A stretch of DNA of 64,000 nt from Cystobasidiopsis lactophilus (Eukaryota; Basidiomycota; Agaricostilbomycetes; Agaricostilbales; Chionosphaeraceae), in assembly GCA_001599975.1 (NCBI GenBank), contig BCIO01000003.1, positions 372,001-436,000 of the forward strand, read 5' to 3'. The position numbers and the translations under genes are program-made. The notes under the pieces are model-generated. The model was not told the origin of the DNA. It did no database searches and worked only from the letters and a program-made list of their open reading frames with translations. Below, in pieces: positions 10,994 through 23,300 of the stretch (position 1 is the stretch's first letter; each line of letters begins with the position of its first letter).

Positions 10994-12582
10994 TCAAGAG
11001 TTCAGCCTAGAGTACACCGCCCAGAGGATGATGAGAATGTTTAGGGCCCACACAACGTAGCTCCAGTCAAATTCGAATCCTCCCCCGTCTTCCACTCGGC
11101 CCACCACTTCAAACTCTGGGACAAAGTCTTGATGCGATGATTTGACGGTGTTGAAGCTGCGGGTAAAGGTTAACCTATAGGGGGACAACGAAGTGCGGCT
11201 CACTTGTAGTAGGAATGCTCGACGCCCTTGATCTCGCACAATCGCCTGAGTTCGTCCACCTCTGCATCGCTGTTTTCAGATGCGGTCGTCACGCAGAGCC
11301 CTTTCAAAGCCGGAACTGCATAGGGTCTGCGCATGAGTTCGGTGAGCGCGGCGAAAAGGACGGCGGAGTGGCTGGGCGGCCCTTTGAGAGCAATGTGTAC
11401 GGCCAAATATTCGAGCTTTGGGAGCCACAAGGTCTCCAGAGCCAAGAACCCGCCGTTTGGAGATGTCGATCGCGAAAAGGACGGGTCCAGGATGACTGGG
11501 TTGGAAAAGGAGTTGTAGAAGGAGAGCGTCAAACTTTGCAGACCACCGAAGCGACTGAAGTTGTGCCACGAAGAAAACCCGGTAAAGTGGAGGTCTTCGA
11601 GAGATTCCATCCGGTAGTAGAAGGCCAGAGCGAAGTCAGAGAGGTCGGCCGGCAAGCTGTCGACGAACGCGGACCACCTCATGCGGCCAGTCGACGACGG
11701 GGCTTCGCCAGCTGTCACCAGAAGTTTGATCGCAGAAAGAGGTGTATTGTCGGCGAGTCGTGAAATGCTTGCCATCTGGGTGTTGTTTGGCTGGTGCGCG
11801 AGAGTCACTGAAAGGGATGACAGCTGAAGGGACCCGCCGCCGCCGCTTGCAGACCAGTGTGCATAATCTCGAGGCTGCAGAGGCAGCTCGTAGATCTGAC
11901 CACCATACAGATACTTTTGAGTGGCGTGGCCGTGGAGGGAAAGCGACTGCAGTTGTTCGAAGGCGTCGAGTTCAAGCGGGTTGATAGTAGCAATGTGTGG
12001 GGGGAGCCAGGAGCGACCTTCGATTTCGAGATTGTTGAAAAAGGTCGGTTTGAAGCTGGGAAGCTTCGCAATGCCGGCCAAAATCGTGGGAGGTACGCCA
12101 TCGATCGCGAGACTCCCGTGCAGTTCGTGGTTTGGAAGAATGGTGAACAAGGCGTCACATATACCCAGCAAGAAGCTGGAGTCGGCCACAAGGGCGTCGG
12201 AGCGGCTCTCTTTGGTGAGCGAGACGCTGAGGCGTTTGATATGCCCGATCGGACGTTGACGCTGACGAAAGGACGAGGACACGCGAGCGACAACGGCATC
12301 CTTTTGTTTCTGAGTGTAGTTCGAGCTGGTATTATCTCCGAGAACAGACAGTTGGTGCCACCAAGATACCGAGAGATAATTCCAGAGCACCGGCGAGGCG
12401 ATACGATGAAAGCGGCGGCAGACGCGGAGGAAATATCGGGATTTGGAAGACCAGAACAAAATCTGCACTTCCAGCTTGCCTCGTCGGTCGGTGTTGTGGA
12501 TGTGGAAGGAAGGCGAACTGGTGACAATTTTGCTGCAAATGATGCCGAGCAGCTCATCAGGAAGGTCCAGAAGCCGCGCCAT
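10994..12582 (-). CDS. Long F-box protein, A-type with C-terminal hydrophobic segment (left cluster)
   Basis: Main exon of 460 codons plus a last exon (10994-11156) after an intron at 11157-11203. It starts MARLLDLPDELLGIICSKI, then VCRRFHRIASPVLWNYL completes a good F-box. RQRPIGHIKRLSVSL is the R-P-x2-H-I segment. LDAFEQLQSL ... YGGQIYELPL is the shared module. WSAFVDSLPADLSDFALAF begins the second module. The final exon encodes DWSYVVWALNILIILWAVY, a likely membrane span four residues from the end (followed by SRLNS). Without that exon the protein would end at HSYYK. The plus-strand gene at 50331-51983 has the same layout. The model suggests a tail-anchored F-box protein; the membrane location is inferred. 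Confidence 0.7.
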
Positions 12583-13617
12583 CGCTTGCTACACAGGATA
12601 CAGCTCAATTTCAGCAACTTGACACCTCAAAAAATGTGGTCTGTGGCTCGCCTTCGTCAGTCGAAGTCCGAATTGTGATTGGTGACAGCTGTGTGGGCTC
12701 GGTCTCTTCGGGGCAGTCTTGCCGCGAAGGCGCCTCAAATGGCAAATTGCTTCACCTCTAAAGACTATTCAAATACAGGCCAGACCTGAACAAAGCGAGA
12801 AGACAAACCTTCAGCGGCCAAACGGATACGTTGACTCCAGCTTCAAGCAGGCTGAGCGAATAGGCGAGGTGTTTGAGCGGACGACGAGTTTTCGCTTGCG
12901 CCAGGGCAGGAGATCCAAGGGAGATTCGATTTAGGACTGGGGCTGCTTCTGCGCTGCAGGGAGCAGCTTCTCCTAGGACCTGCAAGCCGAGCAGTAGACG
13001 GACAACTTGGGATGGGCAGATTGAGGGACGGGCTGCTTCGCACTGTGGCCGAGCTCCTCGATCTTGTACAGCACTGCCTTAGCTGCAAGGTCAGCGAGGC
13101 TAAGCGGGCTTGAGGAGCTGGAGAGAGGCAGAGCTTCACTCGGTTCGCGCTCTGTCTCCGACTCGAGTCACTCCTTTCAGACCCGAGTGGTCTGCCGCCC
13201 TCACTCTTTCCTGCACGACGGTGCTCGGGAATGTTCGCACACGCAGGAGTCAAATCTGGTACGCGGTTCAGGGGTTGGGTCTTCGTCTGAGTACAAAAGG
13301 CGAGTGCAGGACGGCGCTGACCCCCTCCGCACGTGCATTCCGGTCCTCGTCCTCGCCGACTCTTCCTCCCGTCCCTCCATACTGTCTTGATTGAAAGCGC
13401 TATGGCACAGCGTGCTAGGCGGAAGGAGACAGAGCTGCTGCATAGGGCAAGCTCTCTACGAGAGCTGATATCCAACCGTCGCCCTAAAAAGGCCCAATCT
13501 GAAAGAAGGGCAAGGCCAGAATCGAAAGGGGTGGCTGCCAATGCGGGTGGAAGGTTGCGGCGGGTTTTGATCATGACAGCTGGTCGACCGACTGGCAGCT
13601 GACAGTCTGCCTCCGAG
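12583..13617. other. Large gap with an uncertain open frame
   Basis: 1035 bp between an A-type F-box start and the PD-(D/E)XK-like gene. A minus-strand open frame at 12843-13574 (243 codons) is rich in S, R, P and L and has no family motif or convincing codon pattern. I treat it as probably spurious. The gap must contain the promoter of the A-type F-box gene. Confidence 0.35.
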
Positions 13618-14588
13618 TCAGGGAATGTTGTTCCAGATCATGTGAACCTCTTCCAGAAGTTCATTCAGCTCTTGCCCCTCCATCAGAATCTCTTGTAAGA
13701 GGGCTGCCTGGACGACTGGTGGGAGGTCAGCCTCATGGACCATGAAGTCGCTCCCGTAGAAGGACAGCGAAGGGTAGTCGAGCCCATGGTGCCATGACTT
13801 GACGTATTGCTGGACGGCTTTGATGACAGTACCCCCGCCGAACGTCGTCGGCTGAGAGCGGACGAGCTCGAAAGTGAAAATTGGGGAAACGCCGTCTGCA
13901 TTGTTGTCGATAGAGACGACCAGAACAGCCATGACCTGAGATTGTAGGATGTTAGAGCTTGTTGCTTTTAGCAGCGTCACGGAGACGTCTCACTTTGCCT
14001 TTAGTGTCTTCGGACTCGATCCATCTATTGGCATCCGACCTCAACTCTTCCACTGTTTCTGCCGAGCCGATTTCGAGTAACCATGTAGCTGGGTCGCGAT
14101 ACTTGCCCCTTGGGCGGAAACTGCCGTCGGCTTCCTTGGCCGATCCGGAGTGTAAGCGGGTCCCTGGTTGCCATTTCCACACCGTGAGGTTGCGGCCTCC
14201 GCAATCTGAGAAAGACCCTACTGCCAGATCCGACTGACCGCACACGAGGGACAAGAGCTGGTGCATGAGCTTCCAAGGCCTCACTCAGACACTGGACCAG
14301 ACCAGCAGCACAAGTCTCGTGCGCGCTGCCAGCAACCAACTTGATTATGACGGCCTCGGAGTCATTCCACCCCAGTCTGCAGCAGCCGGCAAGCCTTCGT
14401 ATAGCATTCTCAATCTGGTCGTTCAATTGCTCGGGTCGTAGAGGCAATCGCAACATCGTGACAGCGTGTCCCTCTTCGTCGAGCGTGGCAAGGACGGGCC
14501 GGATGGCGTCGGAGCAGAGCGAGATGAGTTCAGAGTTGGAAGTGCTGGATGCAATCGAACCAGAAGCAGATTGATGTAACGGAATCAT
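13618..14588 (-). CDS. PD-(D/E)XK nuclease-fold-like orphan
   Basis: Three predicted exons, starting MIPLHQSASG. The third begins with VMAVLVVSIDNN after a normal 58-nt intron. The first intron is short (about 40 nt) and less sure. The middle shows KEADGSFRP, then about 15 residues later WLLEIGSAETVEELRSDANRW, then a hydrophobic strand VMAVLVVSI. The spacing D...E-x-G/S followed by a helix with DA-x-x-W is what fungal PD-(D/E)XK-type orphans show (D-x-S-x-R-P, E-V/I-G-x-S/A). The usual E-x-K lysine is replaced (E-I-G), as is common in these orphans, so activity cannot be assumed. The C-terminus is HMIWNNIP. It lies between two A-type F-box genes on the same strand. Confidence 0.5.
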
Positions 14589-14795
14589 CTCGCATCGTGG
14601 CTAGAGGGTCAGCAGCTTTCAAATTGGGCAAGGGCGAGTGCCACCAAGTTTCTTTACAAGTGGTTGGCGGGCATTTCGTCAGAACTGTCATCATGCGTAT
14701 GAATCACACAAGTGGACTCAAATGTTGGAAACCCCAATTGCCCGTCTCCTATGCCCACAGCGGAAAGCCATCATCAATCTCGTTTCTCACGTTGC

Positions 14796-16292
14796 TCAGT
14801 AAGTCCGACAACTGAGCGAATCGGTGTTGCCAGGCCACCCATAGTCAATCCGATATCGGATACCTCTTTGCTCACAGCGTCTCTTGAGTTCCGCAGGAGT
14901 CGCGCCAAAGGCTTGAAGGCTGCTAAGCGATAGGCGTCGCATGGCGGGACAGCCGCCAGAGTCGAGCAAGGCGAGCAGAGATGCAAAGAGGCTGAAAAAG
15001 TGCGGTGCCAGCGGGCATGGCTCCGGTGCCGATGCCGGGGCACCGATGGAACGAAAGGAGAAGCGCACGGAGAGCTCCTCCACGTGCGGCAGCCGGAGCG
15101 TGCTGAGGTCCAAAAAGGCGAGGTTGACGTTGGGTACGAAGGGCGCGATGGTGTGTGGACGCAAGATCACGTCGTTGCCTTCGGTGAACACCAGTTCCAG
15201 CCGGCTCACGGCGGGAGTGAAGCGTTCGAGGTGGTGCCAGCCATCGTGCTGGCAGAACGGCAAGTCCGACAGATTGTGCCATGTGAAGGCGATGTTCAAA
15301 GTTGAGACGTGCGTAGGGAGGTGGCTGAGAAAGGTCTCCCACGTCTCCGGCACCTCGTCCGCCGCCAACTGATACACCCTCAGCACCAGCGAAAGCCCTT
15401 TGGCCGTTGGGCGCTGCCACATCTCTTGGCAGTCAGCGACAGTCATCTGCCGATGGTGCGCGTCCAGCCGAGCGTCGAGCCAATCGAGGCAGAGCGTGCC
15501 TTCTCGCACGGCCCATCTCCCAGCAGTTGTACCCATCCGCAGGGCGCCTTTCTGGCCGTTCAAAGTGGCAGACAGGTTCTGGTACATATTCATGGTGATC
15601 GCAGTCAGCCGCAGGAATGGCTCCAGAGCCAGGGCGACGGGCGACTGCGGCCGGCCAAAGGCGCGCCAATTGTTGAAGAAATCGATCTTCGTGATCCGAA
15701 GCGGGTCCATAGCAGTAGATCTCAGAATGTTTATCGCGGTAGTAGGGCCAAGGGACTTGAATGTGAGCTCGATGCCGACTGGCGGGCGGCAGGGACCGGT
15801 TGGGCTGGCGAGTAAACCCTCGAGCAGCGCCCAGCAAAACTCGGAGAGGCTGTCACCACGCCCGTCCATCGCTTGTTCAAATGTGAGGGCTACTCTTTGG
15901 ATGTGCGAAAAAGGGCGGCGGCGGCGGTCGATATCGTCGGCCAGTCTGGTGGCCCGGGCGGCGAGTGCGGCCTCAGAAAAGACGGCTGGCTCGGCCGGAG
16001 ACGAACGATTGGTCCGGGTAGCGAAGGTGTGGAAATGGACGGTCGCCTGCTCCCAGATCATGGGGTAGCACAAGCGAGTGAGGCGGCGGCAGACCAACAG
16101 CTGGGCGATGCCGTCTTTCCAGGTGTCAAAGACGTGGTCGCCAAAGCGAAGGAGTTGCGGTGAAAGCCCTTGGAAGTCCATGGCGTCCGGGACCACACTG
16201 AATTCCCTGTAGCTGTAAACTCCAGCTTCAAAAGCGGCGATCTTGAAGATGGCTGAGAGCAATTCGTCGGGCAGGTCGAGCAGGTTGGCCAT
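14796..16292 (-). CDS. Long F-box protein, A-like (left cluster)
   Basis: Single open frame. I prefer the start MANLLDLPDELLSAIFKIA (498 residues) to an in-frame ATG 21 codons upstream, because all paralogues begin right at the F-box. Then come VCRRLTRLCYPMIWEQATVHF (rest of the F-box), RRRPFSHIQRVALTF (R-P-x2-H-I segment), LEPFLRLTAI ... LNGQKGAL ... GRWAVREGTL (shared module) and WETFLSHLPTHVSTLNIAF with HHLERFTPAVSRLELVF (second module). It ends near IDYGWPGNTDSLSCRTY with no hydrophobic tail visible. A last-intron arrangement like that of the other A genes was looked for but not found. It shares a divergent 348-bp promoter region with the Rieske gene. Confidence 0.7.
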   Translation of the reverse strand: MANLLDLPDELLSAIFKIAAFEAGVYSYREFSVVPDAMDFQGLSPQLLRFGDHVFDTWKDGIAQLLVCRRLTRLCYPMIWEQATVHFHTFATRTNRSSPAEPAVFSEAALAARATRLADDIDRRRRPFSHIQRVALTFEQAMDGRGDSLSEFCWALLEGLLASPTGPCRPPVGIELTFKSLGPTTAINILRSTAMDPLRITKIDFFNNWRAFGRPQSPVALALEPFLRLTAITMNMYQNLSATLNGQKGALRMGTTAGRWAVREGTLCLDWLDARLDAHHRQMTVADCQEMWQRPTAKGLSLVLRVYQLAADEVPETWETFLSHLPTHVSTLNIAFTWHNLSDLPFCQHDGWHHLERFTPAVSRLELVFTEGNDVILRPHTIAPFVPNVNLAFLDLSTLRLPHVEELSVRFSFRSIGAPASAPEPCPLAPHFFSLFASLLALLDSGGCPAMRRLSLSSLQAFGATPAELKRRCEQRGIRYRIDYGWPGNTDSLSCRTY

Positions 16293-16640
16293 CGTGAGCC
16301 TTTGCGTTGCCCTCATCAATTCTCTTCTCCATCTCAAGAATGATGAAGAGGGCATACAAACGGCACTTTCACCAGTCCAAGAAGCCCTGCGCGAAGCAGA
16401 CGCTTTTCAAACTTTGGGCCAAGGTAGAGCCGAGCAGCGGGCAAATGGCGGTCGGTAGCGGCGGGCAAAGCTCTACAGAACACTTCAACTAGTCAGGCAA
16501 GCGTGTCAGAGGCAACAAAAGCAAGCTGCCGTTGGCTGCAGGCGGCAACAAACAAATGCTCGCCCAAATCGGCGTGGGAAAAAAAACTTGGGAGCTGAGC
16601 GGGCGATTCCGATGGTGGCCAGCAGCAGCCAATTAGAGTC
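16293..16640. promoter_or_regulatory. Divergent promoter region, F-box / RIP1
   Basis: 348 bp between the F-box start (-) and the RIP1 start (+). It should carry both promoters. No TATA box or other motif is clear. Confidence 0.5.
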
Positions 16641-18092
16641 ATGGCGTTTGCGCGGCAGGTAGGCAGCAGCGTCCAGGGCTCCAGCAGCGGCGGGCGCTGA
16701 GTGACAAGCGGCAGATCTCGAGGACGGCGTACACTCTGCCGGCCACGGTCAAGTCGAGCCCGTCCGGCGCTCCCTTCGCGCCAGCTTTGCTCAACCTCCG
16801 GGCTTCCTCCGGCGGCAGCGGCGACCACGGCCACGATGGCGAGGGTGCGCGGACGGACTACAGCCAGGTGCCAAAGTGGTCCACCCAGGCCACCGCTGGC
16901 CCGCTCGGCTTGACCCTCAAGACGGCCTACACCAGTGCGTTGTTGTCTCCGTCCCCCATGACCTTGGGTCTTGAGTTAGACTGTGCACAGCCCGTGTCAC
17001 TGGCCGTCGCATGATGTCCACCTCGGTGCCGCCGCCAGAGGATGTGCCCGACTAGTGCGTTGGCTGCCTTTGACCGTATAAATTTTGTGATCCCACGATT
17101 TATGCCCATTGGCTGTTCGCACAGCTCCAAATACACCAGCAAGCAGTCCGAGGCCGGCTCGCGCAACCTGTCCTACTTCATGGTCGGCTCCATGGGCCTC
17201 TTGACCGCCGCCGGCGCCCGCTCGACCGTGTCCGACTTTATCGCCAACCTGACCGCCTCCGCCGACGTCTTGGCTTTGGCTAAGGTCGAGGTTGACCTGA
17301 CCTCCATCCCAGAGGGCAAGGTGCGTTGGCGATCTTACCTTGTGAGCTCGAGCATTTTGGGCTCAAAACGTCGCTCTGCGCACAGAATGTTATTATCAAG
17401 GTTTGCTCTCTTTTACCTAAGCCACACCCTGTGAGGATAGCTTTTAATTGGTCTGTGAACAGTGGCGAGGGAAACCCGTGTTCATCCGCCACCGAACCGC
17501 CGACGACATCAAGGACGCCGAGTCGGTCGATGTCAAGGAACTCCGGGATCCCCAGCAGGTGCGTTGATGGCCTTATGCTTCAGCAACGCCTTTTGTTGTT
17601 GCTGACTATCGGGAACCAATGCACAGGACTCGGAGCGAGTCAAGAAGCCCGAGTGGCTGATCATGCTCGGCGTGTGGTGAGCGCCTTTTGCCTTTTCCCA
17701 TTTTGACCTTCCTGGTCTAATTCTCCAACGAAAAAGCACCCACTTGGGATGTGTGCCAATCGGAGAGTCGGGCGATTACAACGGGTGGTTCTGCCCTTGC
17801 CGTGAGTGGACCTCATCCTCAGCATCTAGTCTGCAGAACTGATGCTCAATGTTCATGGCTGCTTCACAGACGGCTCGCACTACGACTCCTCGGGACGCAT
17901 TCGCAAGGGCCCCGCTCCCCTCAACTTGGAAGTGCCAGGTGCGTTTGCCGAACCTCCGATGAGAATCGCGCTCATCTTGATTCCACGCGTTCACAGAGTA
18001 CGACTTCCCAGGTTTGTTCCATTCCTTCTATCTCTGCACGAGATGGTGCTGACTTCTGCGCAACAGAGGAGGGCAAGCTCATCATCGGTTAA
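16641..18092 (+). CDS. RIP1: Rieske iron-sulphur subunit of complex III
   Basis: Rieske 2Fe-2S subunit of ubiquinol-cytochrome c reductase, mitochondrial inner membrane. The N-terminus (MAFARQ, then [12 protein letters not shown] after intron 1) looks like a matrix presequence. Then come VPDYSKY, the transmembrane region [20 protein letters not shown] and the hinge [15 protein letters not shown]. The soluble head carries [22 protein letters not shown] and WFCPCHGSHYD; the two C-x-H and C-x2-H motifs are the cluster ligands. It ends EEGKLIIG. The gene is cut by many small introns; one exon is only 15 nt (NVIIK, near 17388-17402), and CPC and HGSHYD lie on different exons. The start ATG at 16641 fits the splice phase of exon 2. 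Confidence 0.93.
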
Positions 18093-18730
18093 ATCAAGAC
18101 GGACTTTCAAGGTTTGTTGCCTGTCCACTACAGCCCCGCTGCTCAAGCGTCTCAAGCAACGCACCGAATAGAGGAGGACTGATGCCTTACGGGTCCACTT
18201 CAAGAGAGGGGTTTCCGCTGGCCCTTTACACCACATCAAAAGATTGGGGGCTTTCTCCCTTGCCCGCTTGCCATTTTTTACTATTTGTCGGATATTGCGC
18301 TTCCGGCTTCTTGCTTTTGAGCTTGAGATGCTCGCATGAGACAGCCAGAACCAGCAATCGATCATCCAGCGGCGTCGCGTCGATATTTCGGAAGTCCAAC
18401 TTTTTTGGAGGAAGCCCTCCATGTCGATTTGAGTCCTCGCTTTCCTTTGTGCGAAGACCTAGAGAGATGATCCAGAGCCTGCCCCTTGCTCGCTCGATGC
18501 CCACACTGATGGAGCTTCCTCTCTGAAACCGGCGCGGCGGCCGGCGCCGCCTCAACAAATCGATGAAGGCGATGGCACCTTGATTCTCATCGATTGCAAC
18601 CCACGCAGCGTGCCGTAGATGAAATGCCTTCTGGCTTCGTTGCTCTCGCACCGCCCGGCGCCGACCCTTGGCCCTCGACCTCTCTGCTCTCTTGCTCCTC
18701 GCAGCCACAGTCTTCACGATCCGCCTGCTC
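18093..18730. other. Intergenic RIP1 / hydrolase
   Basis: 638 bp holding the RIP1 3' UTR and the promoter of the next gene. Upstream non-ATG frame (about 18668-18730) is hydrophobic and in frame with the hydrolase, so an upstream exon or longer N-terminus is possible. Nothing else is recognised. Confidence 0.4.
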
Positions 18731-20066
18731 ATGTTCTCCGTCTTTAAGAAACCGACTGCTTCTGCTGCTTCCGGCACCGACCAGGCGCAAGACCCGCCTT
18801 CAGTCTATGGCAAGGGCCTGAACCCGGTCGCTCAAGCTTCGGTCTCTCCGGAGCTTCAGATCGAGTTAGCCATATTTTCCTCCATACTCAGACACTAGAG
18901 TATCTAGCTGAGATGGGGCGACAGCGTCGTTTTCATCCATGGTCTGGGAGGAGACGCCTACCGCACTTGGACCGACAAAGGTGAGAGTTTTTGACTCACT
19001 CGTCGAACACTTTCAGCCTCTCTTAGTAAGAATCAATGTTGAACAGCGACGAAGACCTTCTGGCCCAGAGATGTGCTCGCGAAGGAGTTTCCGCGCTTCA
19101 ACATTTTCACTTACGGGTACTCCGCCGACCCTTTGTCTTTCTTGCGTGATGGCAACCAGAACGTCATCCGCCAGCACGCCGAGAACTTGATGGAAGCTCT
19201 GTCTGCTAGAGACGACGTGCGTGCTTTTGCCTCATCTAGGCACACCGTGTCAACGTGCAGCTCACCTCAACCGCAGGACGGTGGTCGCCCTACTTTCTAT
19301 ATCGTGCACAGCCTCGGTGGTCTGGTGATCAAGAATGTAAGCTGACGCAGTGTGCTCTCCCTCATTCTTGACGCATTTTGGCACCAGGGCTTGATCCATG
19401 CTCGCGCCCAAACGTCCCAGGGACACCTTCAGCCCGTGCTCTCTGGCTGCAGAGGAATCATGTTCTTTGGTACTCCCCACCGTGGCGCTGACCTGGCCTC
19501 CTGGCTCGGCCTCTTGACCTCCTTCGTCAGCTTGGTCGGCGTGTCCTCCAACAAGAAACTCTTGGGCGAGCTGGCCACCGGCAGCGAGAAAGTCATGGAG
19601 CTCTCGATTGCTTTTGCTCCCCTTTACGAAGCCTTGGGTCCTGCTGCGCATACCTTTTGCGAATCTCGCACCTACGCGCCCATTGGCAAGAAGGTGGGCA
19701 TTTTGCCTCGCATGCTGCTGGATCTCTGCTTGATTGCCCACACACGAATGAAAACAGATCGTCGAGGAGTACTCCAGTCGCATGGGCTTCGCTTCCGAAG
19801 GCGCCGGCCTCATTGACGACGACCACGTCGGCATGTGCAAGTTGACCGGACAAGGCGATCCCAAATTCCCGCCCATCCGCGCAGTTCTCAAGCGTTGGGT
19901 CAAAGCGCTCGATGAAGCCCAAGGACGCGCGGCTGGGCAGGGACAGCAAAGCGCACCGGGCCCTCTCCTGGCCATCGAAGCTCCCCCAACTCCGAGAACG
20001 GGCTCTGTGCGCGACAAGCTACAGGCTGCTATCGATAAGTCGGAGGCTGTGACTGGTTTCAGATAG
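18731..20066 (+). CDS. SERAC1-like alpha/beta hydrolase
   Basis: Several exons. The frame runs from MFSVFKKPTASA through VVFIHGLGGDAYRTW (oxyanion strand and H-G-L-G-G), RFNIFTYGYSADPLSF, FYIVHSLGGLVIKN (nucleophile elbow H-S-L-G-G), IMFFGTPHRGADLASW, then a C-terminal lid region ending AVTGFR. The H-x-L-G-G ... V-H-S-L-G-G-L-V ... F-x-G-T-P-H-x-G series is the signature of SERAC1/LipA-type serine esterases (DUF676-like), which act on phospholipids or GPI-type lipids at mitochondria or ER. The start is uncertain: the first safe ATG is 18731, but hydrophobic sequence in frame just upstream could be a signal anchor if an earlier exon exists. It lies in tandem, 305 bp before the AAA ATPase gene. 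Confidence 0.75.
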
Positions 20067-20371
20067 GCAATGGAGGGACTTTGTGCTGCGGCTACATCGG
20101 TCAAAATGGCTTCTGCGACCTCCACTTCAAGAGTTTGCCACCCATTTTCCGGGCAGATGGGAGCCCCACGCCTCCGTAGATCTGCTGTCATTTCACACAC
20201 CAGTAAAGCCATCGGAATGGATTTCGGTTCAGGAATCGAGTCCACAACTTGACACTTCCCCATCGGCGGTCGGCGCACCGTGCATTCAAGCCTTGACTCC
20301 TTGGACAGCTCCCACGACCTTTTTGACCCATTTCTCCTGCTCCATCTACCTTCAACAACTAGAAAGCAACA
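20067..20371. other. Intergenic, AAA ATPase promoter
   Basis: 305 bp between the hydrolase stop and the AAA ATPase start. Pyrimidine-rich, with CAACAACTAGAAAGCAACA just before the ATG. No motif recognised. Confidence 0.4.
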
Positions 20372-23300
20372 ATGCCTGACGGAGTGCTGCTGGCCAGCTT
20401 TACCGCCCTCCTCCTTACCGCGACGATCGCTTTGGCCTTCCTGCAGGAGCTTCACCCCGGCTCGAGCCTGATCCCCATGCTTCTCATGGTCTTCTGCCTG
20501 CCCATGCTCCTCTTATCAACACTGTTGACGCTGCTGGCGCTCTCCTTCGCCACGTACCAGTCCTTGACGAAAGGATCAGCGCGGAAGAAGTCGAAGAGCT
20601 CAGAATCGACTTCGGACTCGTCGGCTTCTACGAAAGCGGCGTCGGAGAAGAACGAAGCTGCTGAGGACAGCGATGAGAAGACAGACTCGAAAGAGGACGA
20701 CAAGAAGAAGGAGGACGCCAAGAAGGACGAGCCGGCCCAGCGGTGGAAGAAGGTGACGTGGCCTGCCTCGTCTAGCCACGCCACACTGAACCTCCTTGTA
20801 GATCAACCAAATCTGGAACGAAAAGTCTTACGTTTGGGAAGAGCGGAAGGAGGCGACCAAGGACTCTGAAGACGACGCGGATGCCAACTTGCTCTTCCAA
20901 GCCTTGCACCGCACATACCAGTTTGTACGTGAAGATTTGGCCCCTTTGTCCACCTCCCTGTTCTGTTTTGGCTTGATTGTCAATTCGGACTGGGATCTGG
21001 CATGGGTGCTCGGCGGCACCGATCTGCAGGCCAATCGAACTCAATTTGATTTGATTCTTTGCAGGACGACGCTGAGGGTTATACCTTGATCAAGCTGCTC
21101 TCAACTCCACTGGTCAAAGTGATTCGAGCTCAAGCGGACCTCAAAGACTCAGAGGAACTCTGGGCGGAGGAGCCAGCTCTCAACGCGCGCGACTTATTTC
21201 TCTTCTCACCCGAGCTCCGAGCCGAGATCGCCAAGCGCAAAGAGCTTCTGAAAACCACTAAAGATGACAAGGAGGAAGAGAAGCCGAAGGGCAAAGGTAG
21301 CCCCAAGATCGGCAGCAGCCCGGAGAGGAAGCAGTCTGTCTCGACCACGAAGATGGATGACCTCGACTTGGAAGACAGCGAGCGGGTCTTGACCAAGGCC
21401 GAGCTGGAAGAGTCGATCGATCATTTGGAGTGCTTGATGGACTTCATCGATAAGGTTCGTGATTTTCGTCTCCCCTCGACACTCGAAGTTGACCCGAAGG
21501 TGTGGCGGCACAGGACTTCCACTCCACCCAGATGAAGCTCGACCATCTTCAATCGCAGAGCAAGATCTCCTTTCGCCTGTTGTGGACGCTGTACAAGCCA
21601 GGATCCATCGCGGTGTCCGTCCACTCGACCACGTAAGTCGCGATACTTTATTTGACATGCCAATTCAGCTCACCCCGTCGTTTTATCCTATAGTGAAGAC
21701 AAGGTACGGATTACAAAGGCTTTCGCTTCGCGCAAGACCTGACCTTCGGTGCCCAGATCGCCATGAAAGTGACGAGAGCCGTTTACACTAAGCGGGACGA
21801 AATCGACATCTTCCTCATCACCGGTCAATCGGTCGAATGGAACGGCGAGAAGATCTACCGCAACCGGATGGTCCGGTCCATCACCTTCTTCACCGGCCTG
21901 CGCAAATTCAGCCAGCTGATCTGCTACCCGATCTCACCCAAGCTCAAAGAGGAACTGACCAGCCGCGGAAAGCGGTATCTGACCTATATCGGGGGTCCGA
22001 AATACTTGTCCTACACGGGACCACTCATCCAGCGAATCGGCAAGGACCTTATCAAGACGCGAGCTGATGGTCGGGTCGTTGCGGATATGGCCAACTACCG
22101 CCGACTCAATCCCGGTCTCGACATGTGGTCAGGAGACGACGACTATGACGACGACTCGGCAGACGATGTGCCGACTGAGCAAGTTGACGACGAGAACCCG
22201 ATCTTGGACGAGGAGCTCTGCCTCACGCCGCCCACCATCTTTGGTTTCTCGATGGTGCTCAAGGAGTGGGGCGAACTGCAGTACATGAACTTTTCTCCGC
22301 CTCAATTCGACGAGCATGCTTGGGACCACCTGTGAGTGGTGCTCGCCACCCTCTGCTTCCAGACAAACGGAGCTGACTTCGATGCAATACAGCGAACTGG
22401 ATCCTCACTACAAGAAGCTTGTCCGAGCGTTGGTGGAAGCGTCGTGCACAGAAGCCAAGAGCGAACAAGTTGTCAAGGATGTCATCCAGGGCAAAGGGTG
22501 AGCGATGTCTTTTCTGACTTGGCAGTCTCAGTGGCTCATCGAACCAACAGCGGAGGATTGATTGCTTGTCTACATGGGCGACCAGGTGTGTCTTGCTCTG
22601 ATCTGATCGCCTTGTGTCGGGCGCTCATCGTGAACCACACACAGGAACGGGCAAGACTTTGACCAGCGAGTCGATCGCCGAGCTGCTCAAGCGTCCGCTC
22701 TACTCCATCAGTGCTGGTGAACTTGGCACCGAGCCGAGGAATCTTGAACGGACTTTGCGAGACACGCTCGAACTGGCCAAGACTTGGGATGCTGTCCTGT
22801 TGATCGACGAGGCAGATGTCATCTTGGAAGCTCGTTCGCAGCACGAAATCCAGCGGAATGTGAGTCCACCCTCTCTTCCTCAAGACGGCACTTCCTCAAT
22901 TGCGACCGCCAGGGCTTGGTGTCGATCTTCCTGCGGTTGTTGGAGTACCACAGTGGCGTGCTCCTACTCACTACCAATCGCATCAAGACCTTTGACGAGT
23001 AAACATACTATTTGCTTGCCCGTTACAAGCAAACTCTGATATTGGGCCAACTTCCAGGGCATTTTTGTCGCGGTTCTCAATCGCAATTCGCTACCCTGAC
23101 CTTGACTTGGTATGTCTCCCATGCGCGAGAGTAGGGCCTTACAATGACAAAGCGCTTTCTCCAGCCCACCCGGAAGCTGATCTGGGTCAAATTTCTGAAG
23201 CTGGCGGGCGTCGAGGTTGGCCACCCCAAAGATGCCGCCACAAATGGGACAGACGTCTCTACATCCACCGCCAAGTCGAGCATTTCGAAGGCACAACTCA

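Noticed and set aside
12843-13574. 243-codon minus-strand open frame
   Set aside because: Low-complexity S/R/P/L content, no motif, no splice logic; likely a chance frame in a GC-rich gap.
19262-20455. 397-codon minus-strand open frame opposite the SERAC1-like gene
   Set aside because: It lies antisense to clear hydrolase motifs (HGLGG, HSLGG, GTPHRG) and has no family features.
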